NCBI RefSeq assembly: GCF_004521965.1
Contig: NZ_SDGK01000023.1
Span: 1-46,990 of the forward strand
DNA: 46,990 nucleotides
Direction of reading: 5' to 3'
Source: Weissella cibaria
GTDB taxonomy: Bacteria; Bacillota; Bacilli; Lactobacillales; Lactobacillaceae
Part shown: positions 16,053-23,509 of the stretch, one piece after another
Layout of the letters: the number at the start of each line of letters is the position of its first letter
Position numbering within the stretch: position 1 is the first letter of the stretch
Translations under genes and position numbers: made by a program
Notes under the pieces: model-generated
The model's input: the letters and a program-made list of their open reading frames with translations, nothing else
Databases searched by the model: none
What the model was told of the DNA's origin: nothing

Positions 16053-16480
16053 TTACCTTGATTCCACATATTTAGGTGTTTTGATTGTCAACCAAATGAT
16101 TAATGACACAATCAATAGCACAATATAGGTGTAAAAGACGACGGCAAGATTGCCCCCAGCTAAACTACCAAAACCAAACCCCTGATAAATCATCGCATAA
16201 TTTTGGCTGTGATTTTGCAGACCAAAGTAGTCACCAACTAGCGACGGCAAGACTGTAATCGTCCCACCAAAGAAGAAACCGACCATCATCATGGCATAGA
16301 ACATTGGTACAGCAATATGACTGCTAAAGGTCAACACTAAAACGGCAATCAACGTTGCGCTGTATGTCAGCATCAGCATCGGCTTACGGCCAAAACGATC
16401 CGACAATGTCCCGATTGCGAAGCGACCCACAGTATTTGAAATCGCAATTAGCGCTACAACCGTCGTAAAACGATTCCGGG
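16053..16480 (-). pseudogene. MFS transporter remnant (C-terminal part)
   Basis: About 140 codons encode the middle and C-terminal helices of an oxalate/formate-antiporter-like MFS protein, including the cytoplasmic loop motif GTLSDRFGRKPML. The frame enters from upstream (NRFTTVVALIAISNTVGR) without a start codon and meets a stop before any N-terminal half, so roughly half the gene is lost. The remaining part also seems short near YQGFGFGSLAGG. Confidence 0.75.
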
Positions 16481-16516
16481 CTGGTATTTAAAATGCCAAT
16501 AATTAACCCGGCGTCA

Positions 16517-16978
16517 TCAGATAAACGCGTCGTGTTCACTTGCCAAATCGCCATGTGTCATTACTCCCTTAATCGTATAAAACGAACCAGCAACAACAAT
16601 CCAATCCGCCGCTGTTGCGAGTTGTTTTACCTGTGTCATCGTTTCACCTAACGTAGCCCGTTGATTATCGGCAATTAGCCTTATCACTTGGCGCGCTAAT
16701 GGTGTTAACGCTGCTTGAATTGCCGCGGTATCTTTATCGGCTAGCATCCCCAGAATTAAAATAACGTGTCCCCGTAACACCCAGCGATTCAATTCATTAG
16801 CTAACTGCTGAGCACCCGCTGGGTTATGCGCACCATCATAAATCACCCGTCCAGTCACCGTTAACCGACCAAATAGCGTCACTTGTGATAAGGCTAATTG
16901 CCGATTTTCAGGTGTCGTTGGTAAGTGCCGCTGGCGGTCACCAAGGTTACTGCCGATACTCAGATATGCTGTGGTCAT
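16517..16978 (-). pseudogene. folK'-'folC in-frame deletion fusion
   Basis: The first 19 residues (MTTAYLSIGSNLGDRQRHL) are the N-terminus of the pterin pyrophosphokinase FolK. From about residue 20 the sequence is the C-terminal third of folylpolyglutamate synthase FolC: GRLTVTGRVIYDGAHNPAGAQQL, LGMLADKD, ADNQRA and VAGSFYTI. The usual LAB gene order is folB-folK-folE-folC-folP, so one deletion from within folK to within folC, removing folE, explains the fusion. The 153-residue product lacks both active sites and should not work. Confidence 0.85.
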
Positions 16979-16981
16979 GCG

Positions 16982-17347
16982 TTATTCTTCTGCCGTCGAT
17001 ATGGAAACGGTAAATGGATCATAGATACCTGGCACTGGTTAGGCGTGCTTGGTAACGGCAACATCGACCTGCATTGCTTGTGGAAATTCAGTTTGCAAGG
17101 TCCTCATGACTAATAATGCAACAGACTCAATTAAATCAAATTGAGTCGTCGTCACAACGCGTTCAACAGTGCGATACACCGCACTATAGGAAATCGTCGT
17201 TGCTAAGTCATCCCCCTGCACCAGGCGCTCAATGGGATAATGCACGCCCACATCCACGCTCAACTATTGCCCCAACCGTTTTTCTTCCGCATACACACCA
17301 TTAAAGGCGTAAAAACGCATGTTTAGTAATTTTATATTCCCAATCAT
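16982..17347 (-). pseudogene. folB: Dihydroneopterin aldolase gene with two stop codons
   Basis: One continuous frame encodes FolB from IGNIKLLNMRFYAFNGVYAE to PVPGIYDPFTVSISTAEE. It is interrupted by TAG at 17264-17266 (after KRLGQ) and TAA at 17039-17041 (after VTKHA). The end lies 4 bases before the folK'-'folC start, preserving the ancestral folate operon order. Together these changes remove the organism's ability to make dihydrofolate from this locus. Confidence 0.85.
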
Positions 17348-17413
17348 TCTCCCCGTTACAAACTTTATCGTTGTTTTTAGTGATTATTATTAATAATATT
17401 CGAAAATAGCTAA

Positions 17414-17466
17414 TAAAAAAACCGCTGGCATTATAAACATCATCTGTTTACCGTGCGAGCGGTCTT
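17414..17466 (-). terminator. Terminator after the 82-residue protein gene
   Basis: AGACCGCT at the 5' side pairs with AGCGGTTT on the minus strand, followed by seven T residues. Confidence 0.7.
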
Positions 17467-17499
17467 TGTGTCTCTTGCCGACTCTCTTATTCAATTTTG

Positions 17500-17748
17500 T
17501 TAACCCTGCACAACCTTTAAGTTATCTGGGTACACACCACCGTTTTCGTTGCGTTTCATGATCAACGCGGTGATGGCTTGCTTGAGATACTTTTCTGTAT
17601 CATCGTTTACGGCGCGCCAAGTCGCAGAACCACCCATCGACTCAATGATAATGTGGCCGGTATCTTCGTAAACATCTTGTCGCCCTTCGATGTAGTAATC
17701 GTAAACAATCACATTTTCATCTTCGTGCTGTTTGATGACTGTTAACAT
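17500..17748 (-). CDS. Small conserved-looking protein of unknown function
   Basis: An 82-residue acidic protein: MLTVIKQHEDENVIVYDYYIEGR at the start, an extended beta-rich first half and a helix (DDTEKYLKQAITALIMKRNE) in the second half. No membrane segment or known motif. It has its own terminator, and stands alone between the folate remnants and the structured element. I do not recognise a family. Confidence 0.6.
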   Translation of the reverse strand: MLTVIKQHEDENVIVYDYYIEGRQDVYEDTGHIIIESMGGSATWRAVNDDTEKYLKQAITALIMKRNENGGVYPDNLKVVQG

Positions 17749-17853
17749 ACTACTCTCGTTTCTAACTTCTCAACAGTTACTTATTATCCTTACAATTATA
17801 ACGCGAGTAGCCTGATTAACACAAACGGCGGGTATTCGGTTTTGTATCGCGTG

Positions 17854-18011
17854 TCGTGCTACCGCACGAGACATGGCGGTTGGGGTGTGACTCCGTCAAA
17901 GATTTACCTGGGCAAACTCCCTCGGTGCGAGCACCGGTTATCACCTTATCTAACCGGCAGTCGGCCGAACTTGTGATTTACCCAGGCAAATCGATCTGTC
18001 CCACCCCAACC
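17854..18011 (-). ncRNA. Candidate structured RNA or palindromic element
   Basis: Nested inverted repeats, all in one 134-base block: 17878-17887 with 18002-18011 (GGTTGGGGTG/CACCCCAACC, perfect), 17901-17912 with 17981-17992 (12 pairs, one of them a G-U on the minus-strand RNA but an A-C mismatch on the plus strand), and 17934-17940 with 17951-17957 (CCGGTTA/TAACCGG). An alternative hairpin CGGTGC/GCACCG (17923-17936) competes with the last. A further perfect hairpin, TCGTGC/GCACGA, lies at 17854-17869. The wobble pair favours transcription from the minus strand. No known riboswitch, 6S, SRP or RNase P motif was recognised. It might instead be a small mobile palindromic unit. Confidence 0.45.
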
Positions 18012-18022
18012 ACCTTGCAGGC

Positions 18023-18056
18023 AAAATAAAAGAGGGCCCAGTTACCTAGGTCCTCC
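18023..18056 (-). terminator. Terminator after the 58-residue protein gene
   Basis: GAGGACC and GGGCCCTC form an imperfect stem followed on the minus strand by TTTTATTTT. Confidence 0.65.
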
Positions 18057-18068
18057 ATCATTCTGATT

Positions 18069-18245
18069 TTATGCACGCTTACGAGTTGGCTTGTCAAAAG
18101 TCAATCGTGCTGGCTTTACAACTGTGTAACCTTGCATGCCGTGAGCATACATATACTTTATGGCGTCTAGTTCAGTCACGAAGTAGGCCCCCAATTCCGG
18201 AGTCCCTGTCGTTTGATTGAACAACATATATAGTGATGATGTCAT
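18069..18245 (-). CDS. Small protein, 58 residues (paralogue family)
   Basis: Starts MTSSLYMLFNQTTG and ends in a basic tail KPTRKRA. The centre AYFVTELDAIKYMYAHGM aligns with KQFWSEIDAQNFMYQHGI of the protein at 8546-8743. A GGAGGA site lies 9 bases ahead of the ATG, and a terminator follows. Function unknown; the pair of aligned blocks shows it is a real gene family. Confidence 0.6.
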   Translation of the reverse strand: MTSSLYMLFNQTTGTPELGAYFVTELDAIKYMYAHGMQGYTVVKPARLTFDKPTRKRA

Positions 18246-18316
18246 GACATTCGTTCCTCCAATCTTGTTTGTACGATCATTTTATCAGTGATACCTTAAA
18301 TGGAGAAACGATTAGT

Positions 18317-18436
18317 TTACTTATTTGCTTCAGACTTGAACCCTGTCTTCTCAACTTTCGTCACCGATCGTAGTCGTAAGGTGGCTGTTGCAAGGTTCAC
18401 AACGTTTGTCTCAAATACCAATTCAAATCCTTTCAT
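18317..18436 (-). CDS. Small basic protein, 39 residues
   Basis: MKGFELVFETNVVNLATATL, then a Lys/Arg-rich end (SVTKVEKTGFKSEANK). The ATG is preceded by a perfect GGAGGT 7 bases upstream, good support for translation despite the size. It lies 72 bases upstream of the 58-residue gene on the same strand, possibly cotranscribed. No known family. Confidence 0.5.
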   Translation of the reverse strand: MKGFELVFETNVVNLATATLRLRSVTKVEKTGFKSEANK

Positions 18437-18495
18437 TCCCGTACCTCCATGTCGTTATTATCAGGCCCGATACCTTTACTAACGAAATGAACCGC

Positions 18496-19305
18496 CTAGA
18501 ATGTCGCAATTGTGTCTAATACACCGTCATGATTGTTGTCGGCGACTGTCTGAGGGAACTGCTCAAGCAAGTCAGGCGCTGCGTTGGTCATTGCAAATGG
18601 CTGACCAACCGCCTGCAACATCTCGATGTCATTAGCACCGTCCCCAAAGGCCATCATGTCCGCAAATGTCACCCCATAGTGATTCGCCAACGTCTGCAAT
18701 CCAACCGCCTTGTTAACATTCGGTGCCACCACATCAATCATGCCGAAGCCAGATGTTGTGACGTGCGCCGTACCTGCGAGTTCGGCGTTTAACTTGGCCA
18801 TAAATGGTGTTGCTTCAGACTCGGGCCAGTTCAAAATAATCTTGATTACTGGGTCAGGAATTTCTGATAAATCATCGATAAAAATCAAGTTTGGAAATTC
18901 CATCACCATATTCTGATACAATTCACCCTTACCTTTGTCGGCACGCATCATGTAACCATCCGTTGCCGTGCTATAAACGTTCCCGTGGCGCGGCGCCAAA
19001 TCGTCGGCCTCAACCGTCGCCTTAACGAGTTCCAATTGTCGTTGATCTAAGCCGTGTAAGTCTAACGTCTCATTGTCCTTGGTGACAACCTGGCCACCAT
19101 TCTGGATAACATAGTCAAATCGACCGACAAACGGTGCTAAAAAATGATCCACCACGTTGCGGCTATTCCCCGTTGCTGCAACAAAATGGCCACCAGCTGC
19201 ATCTAAACGATCCAATAACGCCGTAAACTTGGCAGCGTTAACTTGCTGGTGGTCATCAAAAAGTGTGCCGTCCAAATCGACGGCGATTAACTTTGGTAAT
19301 GTCAT
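18496..19305 (-). CDS. HAD-superfamily Cof-type sugar phosphatase
   Basis: A 269-residue cytoplasmic phosphatase. Motif I DLDGTLFDD (nucleophile Asp) at residues 9-17, ATGNS (motif II) near 44, a C2B cap domain, K near 194 (motif III, NVNKAVGL) and GDGANDIEML (motif IV) near 217. Such proteins dephosphorylate sugar phosphates or flavin/pyridoxal phosphates; the substrate is not predictable. Single gene. Confidence 0.88.
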   Translation of the reverse strand: MTLPKLIAVDLDGTLFDDHQQVNAAKFTALLDRLDAAGGHFVAATGNSRNVVDHFLAPFVGRFDYVIQNGGQVVTKDNETLDLHGLDQRQLELVKATVEADDLAPRHGNVYSTATDGYMMRADKGKGELYQNMVMEFPNLIFIDDLSEIPDPVIKIILNWPESEATPFMAKLNAELAGTAHVTTSGFGMIDVVAPNVNKAVGLQTLANHYGVTFADMMAFGDGANDIEMLQAVGQPFAMTNAAPDLLEQFPQTVADNNHDGVLDTIATF

Positions 19306-19363
19306 AAGCTACCCCTCCATACTGCCAGTTTCGCATACAAATCTAACAGATGCTAGCAATATC

Positions 19364-19894
19364 TTAGAATCCTTCGCGACGTAATAATTTTCCCGCGCGA
19401 TCATAAACCAAAAAGGCATAACCCTGTGCGCTATCTTGGTTGTTACTAATTTTCTGGAAACCAATCTTAATTTCTTTATCCGTATTACGACCACCCTTTG
19501 GTCCCACAAAGCGGTAACGGTCTGACGTAACAGTTTGACGAGCCTCACGTGTTGCTAACGCCACAGCATCCGCGTAACTTTGATCGGCGTCCGTTGGCTT
19601 AGCATCATTCGTCGCCGTGGCTGTTGTCACCGAGGTTGCTGATGAGGCTGATACGTCATCAGCCTGACTACTCGTTGATTGTGACGAGGCAATCGATTGA
19701 CTACTGCTTGGTAATTTAGCTGCTGACAGGCTTGCCGCCACATGTTTTGTCGCCGTTGATTCATGTTTGGTCCCCTTTGCGACACCCAGCATCGCGACAA
19801 CTAGCACTGCGATTGTCGCAATTCCCAGAATGACCGTATTTTTCGTTATTTTCATATCTCTCATTAACTCACGTTTTTCAATCCTTATAACCAC
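19364..19894 (-). CDS. Membrane-anchored protein with Ser/Thr linker
   Basis: A 176-residue protein: a basic start, one membrane helix (NTVILGIATIAVLVVAMLGV, near residues 18-37), a low-complexity Ser/Ala/Thr linker of about 60 residues, and a C-terminal domain of about 75 residues (SYADAVALATREARQTV ... AQGYAFLVYDRAGKLLRREG). No lipobox. The C-terminal part is probably outside the cell and resembles small PepSY/DUF-type domains only in a general way. The start may be the later ATG at 19855 (MKITKNTV). Function unknown. Confidence 0.6.
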   Translation of the reverse strand: MVIRIEKRELMRDMKITKNTVILGIATIAVLVVAMLGVAKGTKHESTATKHVAASLSAAKLPSSSQSIASSQSTSSQADDVSASSATSVTTATATNDAKPTDADQSYADAVALATREARQTVTSDRYRFVGPKGGRNTDKEIKIGFQKISNNQDSAQGYAFLVYDRAGKLLRREGF

Positions 19895-19905
19895 ATCGTG
19901 TAGTC

Positions 19906-20792
19906 CTAATCGTCATGCAATTCAGATAATTCGCCTAGAAAGAATTCCTTCGTGTACGGAATAGTAAAAATAACTTCCCCACGCTTCGGACTAGCAATTA
20001 AGCCAAAATTCAAAAGCGCCTCGCGTACCTGACTGAGTGCTGACGTTGTTTTTCCCATACTCTCAGCAATTGCACTTGTCGTTACAATATTGCTATCACC
20101 CATCAATTTTGCCATGGTTTGTGCATATAGCGACCTTTGTGCTGACAATTCATGCAAAATTAACCGGTGAACATTGCTGAACATCATATCCTTCGCATAA
20201 TTCTCAACGGCACTAATTACCTCATCATCAATCACCTTTACACCTAAATCCCACAATTTAGCACCAAATAATTGAATCAAATATGGATAGCCCCGGGTTT
20301 CTTTCGCCAAGTACAACGCATGTTGCTGCGACAGCGTTATCCCGTTTTCTGTAACTCAGTGATGTACGTTGCGGCAATTTCTTTAGGGGTCGATACGGGG
20401 CGTAATTTATATTGCTGTGACCGACGTAAAAATGTCACCGCTTTATTATGCAATAGGTCGTCCATATAGAATGACAATCCCGCCATAACCAGCATGACGT
20501 TATAACCATCTCAAACCCAAAGTTGATAAGCCTTGGCAAATTCAATCCACGCCTCGACATCAGTCTGTACTTCATCAATCGCTGAATTATTGGGGTGGCT
20601 TTACCATAAAAAGTCGCCAACTTTTTGCACAGCTGTTTTACCAGTTCCCCTTGCACCAGTCAATAACGTGGTGCGCCAAGGGCTATTGCTATTTTTAACA
20701 GCATCTAATAAAGACCTCATTAACGTTTCCTGACCCAAAAACACATTGGGTAGTTTCCTAAAATTAGGTGAAAACGGATTTACTTTTGCCAT
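19906..20792 (-). pseudogene. AAA-type ATP-binding protein, multiply broken
   Basis: The 5' part encodes MAKVNPFSPNFRKLPNVFLG and a Walker A motif LLTGARGTGKTA, then stops. Fragments in shifted frames follow: SAIDEVQTDVEAWIEFAKAYQ, GLSFYMDDLLHNKAVTFLRRSQQY, TPKEIAATYITELQKTG, and a 136-codon open C-terminal part with YLAKETRGYPYLIQLFG and a winged helix. The order is that of an Orc/STAND-like ATPase of about 390 residues, similar to ATP-binding proteins with an AAA_16 domain. At least three lesions are present. Confidence 0.8.
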
Positions 20793-20892
20793 ATAAGTGG
20801 CCTCATTTCCGAATATTTCCTCTATTATACCCTACGCCAATATATATAAGGACAGAAATTCATATTCGCATAAATATATACAGTTATATAAC

Positions 20893-20937
20893 GAAAAACA
20901 CCGCCTCTGCACACTGCTTGTGCGGAGGCGGTGTTTA
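20893..20937. terminator. Bidirectional terminator
   Basis: AACACCGCCTC pairs with GAGGCGGTGTT, with A and T runs outside. It lies between the two pseudogene tracts. Confidence 0.8.
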
Positions 20938-20945
20938 TATTATTG

Positions 20946-21795
20946 CTATGCTAGTATCTTTTCTAGCCAATCAAACATCACAGTCAAACGTGTCTCACGT
21001 AAGGTTGGTAAGCCATTTCGTGACACCCATGCCATGCTTGTGGGAACCGCACCATTTCAACCGGCGTATCCGTCAACGTTTTGATGGCGGTATAATACAT
21101 CTCGGTTTGTGCAATTGGCGTTCGAAGGTAATACTCACCATGCAACATGAGCAATGGTGTTTTCACTTGCGCCGCATACGTAATTGGTGAACGCTTAATC
21201 AATTCCTCACGGCCACCTGGCGTGTAGGGATTGGCGCCCATTTCGTCTTGCACAAAATTGTAGCCAATATCACCGGCACCGGTCAGGTGTAACCACTCGG
21301 TGACCGGCCGTTGTGAAATAACCGCTTCGAATCGACCGGTGTGACCGATCGCCCAAGTGGTCATAAAGCCACCATACGAACCACCGATAATGATTTGCTG
21401 ACTGGCATCGATGTACTCACCAAAGCGTTGCAATGTGACATCCAAACCGCCAAATATATCACGGAAGTCTTGTTCGCCATAGTGGTTAAGCACGGCGTTG
21501 ATAAAGTCCTGGCCATACGTGGTTGAACCATGTGGTTCGTGAATGCCACGTTATAACCCGCTTCGGTAAAACGCTGGAATTCCCAGAAAAAGGCATCCCC
21601 CTAAGCCTCGTGCGGTCCGCCATGCACGTACAACACAACCGGTGACGGTGCATCACGTTGCGCCACCAAGAACCAACCATCCATTGGCGAGCCATCCTCA
21701 CTACTGAAGACATACTTTTCAGCGCGTGGGAATTGTAACGTTGCATTGGCGTCAAAGACGATTTGCGTAGTTTGTGTTACTAAATCGAGCGCCAA
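20946..21795 (-). pseudogene. S9 prolyl-oligopeptidase-type peptidase, 3' part, broken
   Basis: The alpha/beta-hydrolase half of an acylaminoacyl/dipeptidyl peptidase: VVLYVHGGPHEA, then a TAG at 21601, GDAFFWEFQRFTEAGYNVAFTN, a one-base frameshift near 21525, GSTTYGQDF, the nucleophile motif GGSYGGFMTTW, LMLHGE, and HG of the catalytic His. The expected catalytic Asp (HGExDxR) is Tyr. Another frameshift near 21005 shifts the end (LTVMFDWLEKILA). The N-terminal propeller half is gone, replaced by a uxuB fragment. Confidence 0.85.
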
Positions 21796-22303
21796 CAATC
21801 GATATGTGGATTTGTCGCCAAATCAGCCAAAACTTGATTAGTAAAATATCCATCTGGTTGGCGTAAATTGTAGCCTTTTTCCGTAATCGAGAACGTTGCC
21901 AATTGCTTGGCAAAAATATTCATCATCGTTCGCCAGTCAGCCTTATAATCGCGATTAAAAGTATAGCTCCCCGAAACTGAGGCAATTAGCTCACGCTTCA
22001 ATGAGCCGTCCGCCTTCATCGTGACGTTCAAGTGGCGATTATCAAAACGTCGATACACATCTTAAATCACGGCATCATCGTAGGTTTCGGCAACAATTAC
22101 GCCGGCCGGCAATTCACCTGCAGCCACTAATTCCTGGGCCACTTCTGAGTGAAAACCACGGAATAAATTCCACCCCCAAAGTGCACCCAAGTTGGGGTAA
22201 CTTTGGCTGTCTTTACCAAATCAGCCTGGTTAAACGTTCGCACATCAATGCCCATCTCATTAAGCGTGTCTCGTTCTGTCATATAGTTATCAATTAGTTT
22301 CAT
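21780..22303 (-). pseudogene. uxuB: Fructuronate reductase remnant (N-terminal part)
   Basis: Starts MKLIDNYMTERDTLNEMGID, then TPTWVHFG, a frameshift, NLFRGFHSEVAQELVAAGELPAGVIVAE, an in-frame TAA, DVYRRFDNRHLNVTM, ASVSGSYT, TEKGYNLRQPDGYF and DLATNPH. This is the NAD-binding part of the mannitol dehydrogenase/UxuB family. At about codon 175 it runs into the peptidase gene, so one deletion joined the two. The ATG lies 3 bases after the GPH symporter stop, fitting a former glucuronate operon. Confidence 0.8.
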
Positions 22304-22306
22304 GAT

Positions 22307-22669
22307 TTAATCTTCCTCAATGTCTACGCGAGCCTGTGCTGTTTCCACTGTTGGAACATTTTTGTCATCCCAAACATCGTCATAATCAAAACCAGTTAGT
22401 GCTTCAACCACAGCACAAACCTTTGGCGTGGCGTCTGATTTCACACCGCCAGCCTTCAAACGATCAATTTCGTAAACGATAGTACTGTGCGTTTCACAGT
22501 TCAATTGCAATGTCATCGCAAACGCACCTGCGATCACCAATAGCCCACCCGTTCTAATCACCAAGACACCGGCAATTGTGTTTTGAGTGGCGATGCTTTG
22601 GGTTGTTTCACCATCAATGTAACCGCCCTTTTCTAAAATGACACCAACAGCAAATGTTGCCACAGCCAC
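22307..22669 (-). pseudogene. GPH-family glycoside/glucuronide symporter remnant (C-terminal part)
   Basis: An open frame of 120 codons with two hydrophobic helices, then LNCETHSTIVYEIDRLKAGG and a hydrophilic tail, which matches the last helices and tail of sodium/proton-sugar symporters of the GPH family. The frame stays open a short way upstream (SGTCKSTVAVATF) but the first ten helices are missing. It precedes the uxuB remnant, consistent with uptake of glucuronides. Confidence 0.6.
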
Positions 22670-22740
22670 CGTTGACTTACAAGTCCCTGAACAAGCAACT
22701 GATGTAACCTAGTTATCCTGATTATTTTTAACATCACAGT

Positions 22741-22783
22741 AAAAGGCCGTCAGTCTCCGCAATGGAAACCGACGGCCTTTTTA
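22741..22783. terminator. Bidirectional terminator after pgmB
   Basis: AAAAGGCCGTC pairs with GACGGCCTTTTT. It ends the maltose operon on the minus strand. Confidence 0.85.
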
Positions 22784-22836
22784 GTGGCAAAACTTATTTG
22801 AGTGGTTTATTTTTTGAGATTATTCACCGTTGTGAG

Positions 22837-23508
22837 TTAATCAAGTTTTGCCGCAATATTGGCTAAAGTGACCTCAGCCGTGCTAGCGAAATTAAGGTCC
22901 GCCGCCTCAAGTACGGTCGCATCCCCAATCCCCAACGAAACTTCACCGGCCCCGTTGATTGACGCAATTCCTGCTGCTGCATCTTCTAAACCAATGACTT
23001 GGTCTGGTGGCAAGTTCAAAATTTCAGCTGCGCGAACAAAAATTTCTGGGTCAGGCTTACCAGCATGTAGCGTCGCTGGGTCAACAATCCCGACAAAGCT
23101 ATCCGTTAAGCCCAGTCGATCCAAGATAAACGGTGCGTTCTTTGAAGCTGACGCTACACTCGCCCGATAGCCCTTATCGTTAAGTTCCTGAATAAAAGCG
23201 GCAATTCCTGGCAAGATATCATCCGGTGTTAAATCAGAGATGAGCTCAACATAGTGTTCGTTCTTCCAAACAGCAAAGCCTTCTTTCTCTGCTTGCGTAT
23301 ACGCATTTTCCTTACCGCCGGCTTGCAAAATCATTTCGAGACTGCCCATGCGATCAATACCCTTCAACGATTCTTGCAGCTCCGGCGTCCAAGTCACTTC
23401 TAGCTGTTCCGCCAAACGACGCCAGGCAATCGTATGAAATTTAGCCGTGTCCGTAATGACACCGTCCAAATCAAACGCAAACCCCTTAATGTCTGCAAAT
23501 TTAGTCAT
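22837..23508 (-). CDS. pgmB: Beta-phosphoglucomutase
   Basis: HAD-family mutase converting beta-glucose-1-phosphate to glucose-6-phosphate. FDLDGVITDTAKFH (nucleophile Asp and acid/base Asp), the cap hinge, SASKNAP and GLEDAAAGIASI are as in the family, and the 223-residue length is normal. The ATG at 23508 is one base from the maltose phosphorylase stop, and GGAGGTG lies inside that gene's end, so the two enzymes are translated together. Confidence 0.95.
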   Translation of the reverse strand: MTKFADIKGFAFDLDGVITDTAKFHTIAWRRLAEQLEVTWTPELQESLKGIDRMGSLEMILQAGGKENAYTQAEKEGFAVWKNEHYVELISDLTPDDILPGIAAFIQELNDKGYRASVASASKNAPFILDRLGLTDSFVGIVDPATLHAGKPDPEIFVRAAEILNLPPDQVIGLEDAAAGIASINGAGEVSLGIGDATVLEAADLNFASTAEVTLANIAAKLD

Positions 23509-23509
23509 C

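Noticed and set aside
20768..21190. Plus-strand frame of 140 codons
   Set aside because: Opposite pseudogene DNA and across a bidirectional terminator; no coding character.
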